NCBI GenBank assembly: GCA_031268255.1
Contig: JAIRXO010000155.1
Span: forward strand, 1-15,295
Length of the DNA: 15,295 nucleotides
From: Spirochaetaceae bacterium
GTDB taxonomy: Bacteria; Spirochaetota; Spirochaetia; Treponematales; Breznakiellaceae
Direction: 5' to 3'
This document shows, piece by piece, positions 7,969 to 14,274 of this stretch. Positions within the stretch are counted from its first letter, which is position 1, and every line of letters begins with the position of its first letter. The translations under genes were made by a program, and so were the position numbers. The notes under the pieces are model-generated. The model was not told the DNA's origin. It did no database searches and worked only from the letters and a program-made list of their open reading frames with translations.

Positions 7969-8397
7969 ATGAAGACTGAATTTGTTAAACCCGCTGAAGC
8001 TGAACGAAAGTGGTTTGTTCTTGACGCTCAGGGGAAAATTCTCGGCAGGGTGGCGGCCAGGGCGGCTTCTATCGTGCGGGGCAAGGAAAAGACCCTGTAC
8101 ACTCCCCATCAGGAAGTGGGTGATTTTGTGGTGGTAATCAACGCCGATAAAATCGCCGTTTCCGGGCGCAAGGCCCAGAACAAGATGTACCACAGGCATA
8201 CAGGGTATGTCGGGGGACTCAAATCCCAGAATTTCCAGGCCCTCATCGCCAGGCATCCCGGTTCTCCCCTGGAACTGGCTATCAAGGGTATGCTGCCCAA
8301 GGGGCCGCTGGGCCGCAAGCTGCTCAAAAATGTCAAAGTCTATGCCGGCGGACGCCACCCCCATGAGGCGCAGAATCCCCAGGCTATTGAACTTTAG
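7969..8397 (+). CDS. rplM: 50S ribosomal protein L13
   Basis: A 142-residue protein of normal L13 length. It contains family hallmarks: KWFVLDAQGKILGRVAARAA near the start, GDFVVVINADKIAVSG, YHRHTGYVGGLK and GMLPKGPLGRKLLKNVKVY. L13 is an early assembly protein of the large ribosomal subunit. AAAGG about 8 bases before the ATG is its ribosome binding site. It is followed after 10 bases by rpsI, the common bacterial L13-S9 pair, and both are served by the promoter inside the end of comM. Codon use and composition match the neighbours. Confidence 0.98.
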   Translation: MKTEFVKPAEAERKWFVLDAQGKILGRVAARAASIVRGKEKTLYTPHQEVGDFVVVINADKIAVSGRKAQNKMYHRHTGYVGGLKSQNFQALIARHPGSPLELAIKGMLPKGPLGRKLLKNVKVYAGGRHPHEAQNPQAIEL

Positions 8398-8407
8398 GAG
8401 TTAGAGG

Positions 8408-8800
8408 ATGATTAAAAACCTCGGAATAGGTACAGGCAGAAGGAAAACCTCCGTCGCCAGGGTATATGTCAGGGACGGAAGCGGCAAAATCACCATCAAT
8501 GGCAAGGAATTGGGCCAGTATTTTGCCCAGGGCGAGCATGCCATGATGGTACGCCAGCCCCTGATGGTAACTTCCAGCGAGAACAAATACGATCTTTTGA
8601 TCAACGTGTACGGCGGCGGGGTCAACGGTCAGGCCGGAGCCTGCCGTCACGGCATTTCCCGGGCCCTTTGCCAGGTAGACCAGGCCAATTATGCCAGTCT
8701 GAGGGGCAACGGCTTCCTCACCAGGGACCCCCGCATGGTCGAGCGTAAAAAGTACGGCCAGGCAGGAGCCCGCAGGCGCTTCCAGTTCTCCAAACGTTAA
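8408..8800 (+). CDS. rpsI: 30S ribosomal protein S9
   Basis: A 130-residue protein of normal S9 length. Hallmarks are GTGRRKTSVARVYVRDGSGKI, the NVYGGGVNGQAGACRHGISRAL region, and the C-terminal RKKYGQAGARRRFQFSKR. The basic tail ending in KR reaches the P-site tRNA in the ribosome. It has a strong ribosome binding site (TAGGAG) before the ATG and follows rplM in the same operon. Confidence 0.98.
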   Translation: MIKNLGIGTGRRKTSVARVYVRDGSGKITINGKELGQYFAQGEHAMMVRQPLMVTSSENKYDLLINVYGGGVNGQAGACRHGISRALCQVDQANYASLRGNGFLTRDPRMVERKKYGQAGARRRFQFSKR

Positions 8801-8821
8801 TTTTGTCCTGCCGGGGGCGGG

Positions 8822-8848
8822 GCGCCGGACCAATCCCGGACCCGGCGC
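8822..8848 (+). terminator. GC hairpin after rpsI (possible terminator)
   Basis: Arms GCGCCGG (8822-8828) and CCGGCGC (8842-8848) form a 7-bp stem with a 13-base loop, followed only by TTT. It sits 22 bases after the rpsI stop and 15 bases before recX. The short T-run makes it a weak or partial terminator, which may let some transcription reach recX. Confidence 0.4.
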
Positions 8849-8863
8849 TTTGACGGAACTTTC

Positions 8864-9457
8864 ATGACCATCATATCCCTCAAAACAGGAACCGATCCGG
8901 AGCTTATTCGCGTGGGCCTTTCGGACGGTTCTTTGTTTTCCCTGCGCACCTCGTACCTGGAAAACAGGACGAACCTTGACGAAAACAGCGAAATCAGCGC
9001 CGCCTCTGCCGGTGATATGCGTTTTGCCGCTTCCTGCTACCGCGCCGAAAAGGCCGCCCTGAACCTCATCGCCAGGGCCGAACAGTGCGCCTTCGGCCTC
9101 GCGGCCAAACTTGAAAAACGGGGCCATGACCAGGTCTGTATCAGGGAAGTTATGGCAAGACTGGAGGGCCTGGGCATAGTTGACGACCGCCGTTTTGCCG
9201 AGAGGTGGCTTGGACAGCGGCTTTCCCGTTCCGCCGACACCCCCCTGGGCCTTAAAGCCAAACTCTGCCGCCGGGGCATAGCTCCCCGGACCGCCGGCGA
9301 GGCCCTCAAGTCCTGTCTCAGCCCGGAGACCGAAGCAAAGCTCCTTGAACGGTATTTGCGGAAAAAAACCCGCTCCCCCGCTTCCAAAACGCGGTATGGG
9401 CTGTACCAGGGGGGCTTTTCCCCCGCTGTTTTGGCCCTTTATTTTCAAAAAAAGTAA
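8864..9457 (+). CDS. recX: RecX-family regulatory protein
   Basis: A 197-residue protein with the three-helix repeats of RecX: AEKAALNLIARAEQCAFGLAAKL, then VMARLEGLGIVDDRRFAERW (the conserved L-x-x-L-G-x-hydrophobic-D-D-x-R-F-A core), then KAKLCRRGIAPRTAGEAL. The C-terminus GLYQGGFSPAVLALYF matches the usual arginine-glycine-phenylalanine tail motif in spacing, with Gln-Gly-Gly-Phe. RecX binds RecA and adjusts its filament during recombination and the SOS response. The first 55 residues are a less conserved extension. recX lies apart from recA, directly after the ribosomal pair. No ribosome binding site is evident at the ATG, so it may depend on transcription or translation from rpsI upstream. 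Confidence 0.85.
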   Translation: MTIISLKTGTDPELIRVGLSDGSLFSLRTSYLENRTNLDENSEISAASAGDMRFAASCYRAEKAALNLIARAEQCAFGLAAKLEKRGHDQVCIREVMARLEGLGIVDDRRFAERWLGQRLSRSADTPLGLKAKLCRRGIAPRTAGEALKSCLSPETEAKLLERYLRKKTRSPASKTRYGLYQGGFSPAVLALYFQKK

Positions 9458-9557
9458 ATTCCCCCAAAACAAAGCCTTTCCCAAAAATTCAACTTTTATG
9501 AAAATCTTGTTATATATCGATTTTTTGGATATTTTCGGGATATATGGCATAAATATA

Positions 9558-9566
9558 TGATATAAT
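9558..9566 (+). promoter_or_regulatory. Extended -10 promoter of the HTH-receiver gene
   Basis: TGA followed by TATAAT (9561-9566) is a perfect extended -10 (TGnTATAAT) in a very AT-rich stretch (9480-9575). No good -35 is seen at 17 bases, as is common with extended -10 promoters. Transcription would start near 9573, leaving a leader of about 60 bases. Confidence 0.65.
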
Positions 9567-9586
9567 GTAAAATAGATTGCGATTTA

Positions 9587-9601
9587 AGAACAGCATGTTC
9601 T
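9587..9601. promoter_or_regulatory. Perfect palindrome AGAACA-GCA-TGTTCT in the regulator's leader
   Basis: Two 6-bp arms (9587-9592 and 9596-9601) around a 3-base centre, about 14 bases after the expected transcription start and 31 bases before the ATG. Placement downstream of the promoter suits an operator that blocks transcription, possibly by the encoded HTH protein itself (inference). It does not match the Bacillus-type LexA box, which needs GAAC and GTTC 4 bases apart (here 5). Confidence 0.5.
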
Positions 9602-9631
9602 AACCTGCCGGTTTGAACGCAAGGAGACGCG

Positions 9632-10249
9632 ATGGCTAAGAGCGGAAGAAGGGTTCGCATTTTCTCAGCCCTGGAAGTCGCTAATATCTGCGGTGTGGTC
9701 AACCAGACCGCGATTAACTGGATCCGGAGCGGGCATCTCAAAGCCTTTACCACCCCAGGTGGACAGTACCGGGTGTATGCCGAGGATTTATCGGTTTTTC
9801 TGGAAAAGCGGGGCATGAGAATCCCTGACGAAGTTGTCAGGGTCATCAAGAACGATATTGAATGGGATACCCTCATCATCATTGACGATGATCACGAACT
9901 CAACAATGTCCTCAAACGGTGGTTCGAAAAGAAATTCACCAAATATACCATAATTCAGGCTTTTGACGGTTTTGAGGCGGGAAGGCAGCTTGGTATGGCC
10001 AAGCCGGGATTTATCCTCCTTGACATAAACCTGCCGGGTATAGACGGCTACGAACTGTGCAAACGCATCAAGGAGGACCCCAGCCTGGGCCAGCCCTTTG
10101 TCATTATCATAACCGGCATTGAGATTCCCGAGGACAAGAAAACCCTGCTGCACAAATGGTCCGATGCGTTTTTTGTTAAGCCCCTGAATTTCAACCAGTT
10201 GACCGATATGATCAAAGACCTTGAGCAAAGCATCAACACCGTCCAGTAA
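9632..10249 (+). CDS. Response regulator with N-terminal excisionase/MerR-like HTH and C-terminal receiver
   Basis: A 205-residue protein. Residues about 8-62 form a winged-helix DNA-binding domain of the excisionase/MerR type (SALEVANICGVVNQTAINWI, then GGQYRVYAEDLSVFLEKRG). Residues about 79-200 form a complete receiver domain: acidic pocket IIIDDDHE (D85-D87), phosphoacceptor D131 in LLDINLPG, T161 in ITG and K183 in VKP. All phosphorylation residues are intact, so it should be phosphorylated by a histidine kinase; none is encoded next to it. The domain order is reversed compared with ordinary response regulators. It has a strong ribosome binding site (AAGGAG, 8 bases before the ATG), its own extended -10 promoter and a palindrome in the leader. 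The acylphosphatase gene overlaps its end. It is likely a cytoplasmic transcription regulator; targets are unknown. Confidence 0.9.
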   Translation: MAKSGRRVRIFSALEVANICGVVNQTAINWIRSGHLKAFTTPGGQYRVYAEDLSVFLEKRGMRIPDEVVRVIKNDIEWDTLIIIDDDHELNNVLKRWFEKKFTKYTIIQAFDGFEAGRQLGMAKPGFILLDINLPGIDGYELCKRIKEDPSLGQPFVIIITGIEIPEDKKTLLHKWSDAFFVKPLNFNQLTDMIKDLEQSINTVQ

Positions 10250-10523
10250 GCCCATAGCCGTGTTCGCATCTCTTACCGGCCGCGTCCAGGGGGTGGGTTT
10301 CAGGTATTCGGCATACCGGGAGGGACAGAGGCTCGGCCTTTCCGGCTGGGTGAGGAATACCGGAGCGGGCGGCGTAGAGGCGTTTTTTCAGGGCCGGGAA
10401 GAAAAGGTAGAATCCTTCCTCGCCTGGCTGCGCATCGGGCCTCCGGGCGCACGGGTCGATAATCTTGACTACAGGCGGGTAAAACCCCAGGAGGACGCCG
10501 GGCCTTTTACGGTAAGTTATTAG
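10221..10523 (+). CDS. acyP: Acylphosphatase
   Basis: A small protein with the full acylphosphatase fold motif: GRVQGVGFR (catalytic R28, counted from the TTG) and SGWVRNTGAGGVEA (catalytic N46). It hydrolyses acyl phosphates such as acetyl phosphate. The frame opens at TTG 10221, overlapping the end of the response regulator gene by 29 bases, and gives 100 residues. The family usually starts about 7-10 residues before the GRVQGVGFR motif, so GTG at 10260, after the regulator's stop, is at least as likely (87 residues). Neither has a strong ribosome binding site; translational coupling to the regulator gene is probable. Because acetyl phosphate can phosphorylate receivers, the pairing is suggestive, but no such function is shown. 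Confidence 0.9.
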   Translation: MSKASTPSSKPIAVFASLTGRVQGVGFRYSAYREGQRLGLSGWVRNTGAGGVEAFFQGREEKVESFLAWLRIGPPGARVDNLDYRRVKPQEDAGPFTVSY

Positions 10524-10529
10524 CGGGGC

Positions 10530-12023
10530 CTAGCGGGTTTCCTTCTGGAATCCCGAAGAGAATTTCTGCAAAAGACTGTCTATCTGCTTTTTCGACGTAA
10601 TGTTGTAGTAGTCAAGCACATCCTGTTCAAACTGGTCAAAAAACACATTGCCCTTTTCGTACTCACAGAACATATTGGCAAGGTATACGGTGTATACCAG
10701 TTCCTTATAATCCGCCGGGGCCGAAAGGGGGTCATGGTGGTACCGTATGGACGCCGCGAGGGAGTCGGGAAAATTCCACTTTTCGGCGATAAGGGCGCCT
10801 ATCTCGGCATGGTTCATGCCGGCGGAGAGGTCCTCAAATGTAGACGCGGGAAGGTTCCTTTCGGTGCAGAATTCCTTGATTTTGTTTAAAAGATCGGGGT
10901 GTACATTGGCAAAAACGATTTTACCCATGTCGTGCAGTATGCCGCCGACATACACATCGTCGAGGAGATTATTGTCCTTGTGGAAATTCTTGATAAGGTT
11001 GAAGGCATAGAACGCGGTGCGGTAGGAATGTTCCCAAAGGGCCTTTTTGTCCGCGGTATCGTCGCCCAGAACTTTCTGGGTTCCATAGGAAAAGAGAAGG
11101 TTTTTTATGCCCCGTATGCCGACCAGTTTAACCGCCTCGGCGATGCTGTCGACTTTTTTCGCCAGCATATACTGGGCCGAATTGACTATCTTTAATAAAT
11201 CGGCGGTAAGGGAGGGGTCCATGGAAATCTGCCGGGCAATATCGGTCATTTCCGATTTGGGGTCGTTGATGAGCTTTTGCACCAGGAGTATGTTTTCCGG
11301 GAAATGGGGCAGGGAATTGACATTTTCCACCACGGTAGTGGCCAGTATGGAGACATTTTCAACCTGGGCCTGGTCAAGAGGTATGGCTATGCGGGCCACG
11401 GTTTCTTTGTCGGTGGCCAGAATGTCAAAACAGTCCTCGTCGAGGCCGATTTTTTTGAGCATAAGCACCAGTATCACCAGGCCAAGGCCCGCGCCTTCCG
11501 AATCGTCCAAAACCTGGGAAAGGGCATCCTCAAGGTTGTTGTACTGCCGGGAACGGGCCAGCTTGTCATGAATACGGATCAGTTCTGTCTTGGTAACCAC
11601 TACATTATTTCGAATTTCAATATGAATGATGTTCTTCTTTATCTGGAGGCTCAATTTGATGTAGAGACCCTTTTCTTTTTGAAGCTGGAGGTAATGGGCG
11701 ATATTACCGAGGGTTTCTTCCTTAAAGTTTGCCATCCCCAGCTTGTAGTCCTCGGGGTTGGCCAGGTCCAGTCCCCGCTCCATAAAGTACACCCGCTTGG
11801 TATTGGCCTTTTTGGCATTGACCGCGAGTTCCTGGACGCAGTACACCACATAATCTTTGAGGTTTTCCTGCTCCACGCTGCGGAGAAAAACGGTCAGCAC
11901 CTCTTCGATATACATTTCTATCTCATGGGGAAGGGTATAGGAGGTTATGGTCAGGGGAATACCGCTTCGGACGGCTTTTTTTATCTTTTCCTCATCAACG
12001 ACCAGTTCGTGCGCACCGGACAT
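10530..12023 (-). CDS. GHKL ATPase-like domain fused to HDOD/HD domain signalling protein
   Basis: A 497-residue protein. Residues about 35-217 look like a GHKL (histidine-kinase/anti-sigma type) ATPase: N-box-like QELAVNAKKAN (E65, N69), then IEIRNNVVV where the G1 DxG aspartate would be (here Arg-Asn-Asn), then a G2-like EGAGLGL (176-182). No histidine phosphorylation site or dimerisation domain precedes it, so it looks more like an atypical kinase of the partner-switching kind than a histidine kinase. Residues about 232-440 form an HDOD domain that keeps HD-type metal residues: H332, H364-D365 in GILHDMGK, H405, H429-H430. There is no signal peptide or membrane segment, so it is cytoplasmic. 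AAGGAA before the ATG is a good ribosome binding site. It converges with the acylphosphatase gene, 6 bases apart. Its substrate or partner is not evident. Confidence 0.85.
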   Translation of the reverse strand: MSGAHELVVDEEKIKKAVRSGIPLTITSYTLPHEIEMYIEEVLTVFLRSVEQENLKDYVVYCVQELAVNAKKANTKRVYFMERGLDLANPEDYKLGMANFKEETLGNIAHYLQLQKEKGLYIKLSLQIKKNIIHIEIRNNVVVTKTELIRIHDKLARSRQYNNLEDALSQVLDDSEGAGLGLVILVLMLKKIGLDEDCFDILATDKETVARIAIPLDQAQVENVSILATTVVENVNSLPHFPENILLVQKLINDPKSEMTDIARQISMDPSLTADLLKIVNSAQYMLAKKVDSIAEAVKLVGIRGIKNLLFSYGTQKVLGDDTADKKALWEHSYRTAFYAFNLIKNFHKDNNLLDDVYVGGILHDMGKIVFANVHPDLLNKIKEFCTERNLPASTFEDLSAGMNHAEIGALIAEKWNFPDSLAASIRYHHDPLSAPADYKELVYTVYLANMFCEYEKGNVFFDQFEQDVLDYYNITSKKQIDSLLQKFSSGFQKETR

Positions 12024-12051
12024 GGCTCATTCCTTCATTGCTAAATTTTTG

Positions 12052-12081
12052 TGTATTCTCTGATAAATTTACGAGAATACA
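12052..12081. promoter_or_regulatory. 9-bp perfect inverted repeat in the divergent promoter region
   Basis: Arms TGTATTCTC (12052-12060) and GAGAATACA (12073-12081) are separated by 12 bases, with arm centres 21 bp apart (two helical turns), as expected for a dimeric regulator binding one DNA face. It lies between the GHKL-HDOD gene (minus) and the membrane hydrolase-like gene (plus). It would fall in the first 30 bases of the minus-strand transcript and beside the plus-strand -35, so it could control both, or form an RNA hairpin in the HDOD leader. Confidence 0.55.
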
Positions 12082-12143
12082 ATAATAATTTTATACTATT
12101 ATGCTATATTTGGGCAAGGCTTATTGATAAAAGAACATATAAT
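12068..12143 (+). promoter_or_regulatory. Candidate promoters of the membrane hydrolase-like gene
   Basis: Two -10 candidates are visible on the plus strand: TATACT at 12092-12097 with TTTACG at 12068-12073 (18-base spacer), overlapping the -10 of the opposite promoter, and a perfect TATAAT at 12138-12143 without a clear -35. The second lies after TTG 12124 and would put transcription start near 12150, supporting ATG 12160 as the translation start. Confidence 0.4.
12090..12117 (-). promoter_or_regulatory. Promoter of the GHKL-HDOD gene
   Basis: On the minus strand TTGCCC (12117-12112) and TATAAA (12095-12090) are separated by 16 bases, giving 4 of 6 and 5 of 6 consensus matches. Transcription would start near 12083, directly before the inverted repeat. 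Confidence 0.45.
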
Positions 12144-12159
12144 ATGGAATGATGTTTTA

Positions 12160-13458
12160 ATGTGGGATTTAGCGGTTCTGACGGCGCTGGTTACTTTTCT
12201 GCTTGCGCTGCCCCTGGTACGGCCTTTTTTTAAGGGTTTGTGGGGCATAAACGGCCTTGTGTTACTGCCCCTGACCGCGTTTTTCATACTCCTTGGGCTT
12301 TTCGGGGCCTACGGATTCAGGCCCGAATGTTTTCCCCTGCTCATCTTCGCGGCTTTTTTGGCCATAGCGCATATTCCGGCCCTTTTTTCCCTGATAAACC
12401 GGCTGCATAATGATGATTTTAAGGACAGAAACAGTATCGTAACAATTCTGGCCCTCCTTGCCCTAGGCGCGGCAAGCGTCTGCGCGCTCTATTTTTCGCC
12501 CTATGACGATATACAGGGGCCCGCGGCCTATTCCTATGAGGCGGAAATCAGGGACGATTCCGGCGCGGCGGGCGCTCCCGTAACCAGGTATCTGCGCGTC
12601 TATCAGGGCAGGAGGGACAGGCCCGTCATAGCCCTGATTCCTCCCCTTACCGGGTCTGTGGGAATAGTCGAATCACTGTGCGGACGCCTCAACGAAGCGG
12701 GCCATACGGTTGTTACTTTTTCACGGCTGGGTTTGGATAATCCGGCGGCGGGAGGGGGCAGGGAGTTTCACCGTTCCCTGTACGAAAGCATACGCCTGCT
12801 CTGGGCCGCTGCCAGGGCACAGAGTTCGGACCGGGCCAACAGGGCGGCCAGGACCTATGAGGAAAAGCGCCGGGCCGACGCCGAATGGCTCCTTGAGCGC
12901 CTTAAAACCCCGGAACTGATCAGAATGACCGGCGCCTCTCCCCGTGTTATCGCCGCCGGATACGGGGCGGGAGGGGCCGCCCTGAGCCTCCTTGCCGCGT
13001 CAAGGACCTTTGTGTCAAAGCACCCGGAACTTTTGGGCTTTGTCTCCATCGAAGGCCCTCCCGCTTCGGCCCTGATACCGGAGAGTTTTCCCTGGGAGGC
13101 GGAAAGCCCTCCCCAGGGAAGGCCCTGGGAAACCCTGAAACGTTTTTTCCTCAGTTTGAAACCCCGGAAACTTACAGGCCGCGTTACTGTGGACCCCCTC
13201 ATACCCGGCCTTTTTATCACCTCTGACCACATATATGAAGAAAAGTACCGGGAAAGCCGTTACGGCGCCATCAGGGACATGGTACGCGGGACCGGAGCGC
13301 CAGGCAGCCTCAAATCCCTTGCCGGCGCCGGGTTTTTGGACTATTCGGACTGCGCCAGGCGCTACCCCCTCTACCACTGGCTGCTCAGGCGGGAACAGGG
13401 GACAGAGGATCCGGTCAGGGCCTGCGCTTCCTTCATCGTTGATTTCGCGGGGCGATGA
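12160..13458 (+). CDS. Membrane protein with alpha/beta-hydrolase-like domain lacking the nucleophile
   Basis: From ATG 12160 the protein has 432 residues. Four hydrophobic segments (about 3-25, 30-52, 57-79 and 92-111) form a membrane-bound N-terminal third. The rest resembles an alpha/beta hydrolase: PVIALIPPLTGSVGIVESL (oxyanion-loop-like strand), then GHTVVTFSRLGLDNP, then the nucleophile elbow AAGYGAGGAALSLLAAS. The usual GxSxG reads GYGAG (267-271), so the catalytic serine is Gly; SDH in FITSDHIYEE may be the acid region. It is therefore probably not a classical esterase, and may bind a ligand instead. The frame can be extended to TTG 12124 (AAGG 4 bases upstream), adding 12 residues. 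I do not recognise a named family. The next gene is 46 bases downstream. Confidence 0.75.
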   Translation: MWDLAVLTALVTFLLALPLVRPFFKGLWGINGLVLLPLTAFFILLGLFGAYGFRPECFPLLIFAAFLAIAHIPALFSLINRLHNDDFKDRNSIVTILALLALGAASVCALYFSPYDDIQGPAAYSYEAEIRDDSGAAGAPVTRYLRVYQGRRDRPVIALIPPLTGSVGIVESLCGRLNEAGHTVVTFSRLGLDNPAAGGGREFHRSLYESIRLLWAAARAQSSDRANRAARTYEEKRRADAEWLLERLKTPELIRMTGASPRVIAAGYGAGGAALSLLAASRTFVSKHPELLGFVSIEGPPASALIPESFPWEAESPPQGRPWETLKRFFLSLKPRKLTGRVTVDPLIPGLFITSDHIYEEKYRESRYGAIRDMVRGTGAPGSLKSLAGAGFLDYSDCARRYPLYHWLLRREQGTEDPVRACASFIVDFAGR

Positions 13459-13492
13459 CGGGACAGTGCTAGAAAAATACCGGGCCTCCGTA

Positions 13493-13499
13493 TATACTC
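13493..13499 (+). promoter_or_regulatory. TATACT -10-like element before the NIF3 gene
   Basis: TATACT (13493-13498) ends 6 bases before ATG 13505, and there is no Shine-Dalgarno sequence. The predicted transcription start coincides with the A of the ATG, which would make the mRNA leaderless. The -35 region shows no good match. Confidence 0.35.
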
Positions 13500-13504
13500 A
13501 AGCC

Positions 13505-14266
13505 ATGACCAGCGCCGCATTGGACCGTTATTTTCGTTCCCTTCTTGATATAGAAGGGTTTAAATCAATGGACAGTTCCCTTAACGGTTTACAGGCCGAC
13601 AATGACGGGAGCGGCATCACAAAGCTGGCCTTTGCCGTAGACGCATGCCTTGAGACCTTTGAACGGGCGGCATCCTGCGGCGCGGGGCTGCTCTTTGTGC
13701 ATCACGGTCTTTTCTGGGGCGAGCCTCTGGCCCTGCGGGGCGTACACAGGGCAAGACTGCGCTTTCTCCTTGACCATAATCTTGCCCTGTACGCGGTGCA
13801 TCTTCCGCTGGACCAAAATCCCGAGTACGGCAATAACGCCGCCCTGGCCGGACTTTTGGGCATCAAAAACAGGGAGAGCTTTGGCGAATATCACGGCCGC
13901 CTCATAGGCTACAGGGGAGAACTGGCCGAGCCCCTGACCATTGACGAAGCGGTAAAGCGCATAACCTTTATGGGACGCCCTCCCCTGGGAGTGTACCCCT
14001 TCGGACCAAAAGAGAACAAAACCTGCGCGGTTATTTCAGGCGGTGCGGCCAAGGAAGCCCTCCAGGCCCTGGAAGCCGGAACGGACCTGTATGTTACCGG
14101 AGAAATCTCCCATACTGTGTACCATCACCTTGCCGAAGGCCGTCTTAATATGATAGCCGGCGGACATTATTCAACTGAAGTATGGGGCGTGCGTAAAATC
14201 ATGGAGCAGTGCGCCGCTGAATTGGGACTCGAAACCGAATTTATTGATGTTCCCACAGGATTATAG
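13505..14266 (+). CDS. NIF3-family dinuclear metal-centre protein (YbgI/YqfO type)
   Basis: A 253-residue protein, typical for the short YbgI-type NIF3 family. The metal ligands are all visible: LLFVHHGLFWG (H66, H67), HLPLDQNPEYGNN (D103) and AGGHYSTEVWG (H221, E225). Members form a hexameric ring with a two-metal site in each subunit. Their reaction is unresolved, though often annotated GTP cyclohydrolase I type 2, and I would not assign that name. The start is ATG 13505; longer upstream frames run through the end of the previous gene in another phase and are not credible. No ribosome binding site is present; TATACT lies 6 bases before the ATG. lspA follows after 8 bases, so NIF3, lspA and the small membrane gene look like one operon. 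Confidence 0.93.
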   Translation: MTSAALDRYFRSLLDIEGFKSMDSSLNGLQADNDGSGITKLAFAVDACLETFERAASCGAGLLFVHHGLFWGEPLALRGVHRARLRFLLDHNLALYAVHLPLDQNPEYGNNAALAGLLGIKNRESFGEYHGRLIGYRGELAEPLTIDEAVKRITFMGRPPLGVYPFGPKENKTCAVISGGAAKEALQALEAGTDLYVTGEISHTVYHHLAEGRLNMIAGGHYSTEVWGVRKIMEQCAAELGLETEFIDVPTGL

Positions 14267-14274
14267 GAGCCCGT

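Noticed and set aside
8384..9550. A 388-residue minus-strand open frame opposite rpsI and recX
   Set aside because: Both plus-strand genes have clear family matches and normal lengths. The antisense frame has no recognisable domains and is explained by GC-rich codon use.
9587..9601. A LexA/SOS box near recX and the regulator
   Set aside because: The spacing between GAAC and GTTC is 5 bases rather than the 4 of Gram-positive LexA sites, and it does not fit CTG-N10-CAG.
10521..10545. A bidirectional terminator between the convergent genes
   Set aside because: Only a direct repeat (TAGCGGG) is present; there is no inverted repeat and no room between the stops.
11277..12044. A 255-residue plus-strand frame opposite the GHKL-HDOD gene
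   Set aside because: It has no recognisable motifs and runs across a gene with clear ATPase-like and HDOD domains.
13235..13504. An extended start for the NIF3 gene inside the upstream gene
   Set aside because: The added 90 residues overlap the hydrolase-like gene in another frame, and family members begin near ATG 13505.
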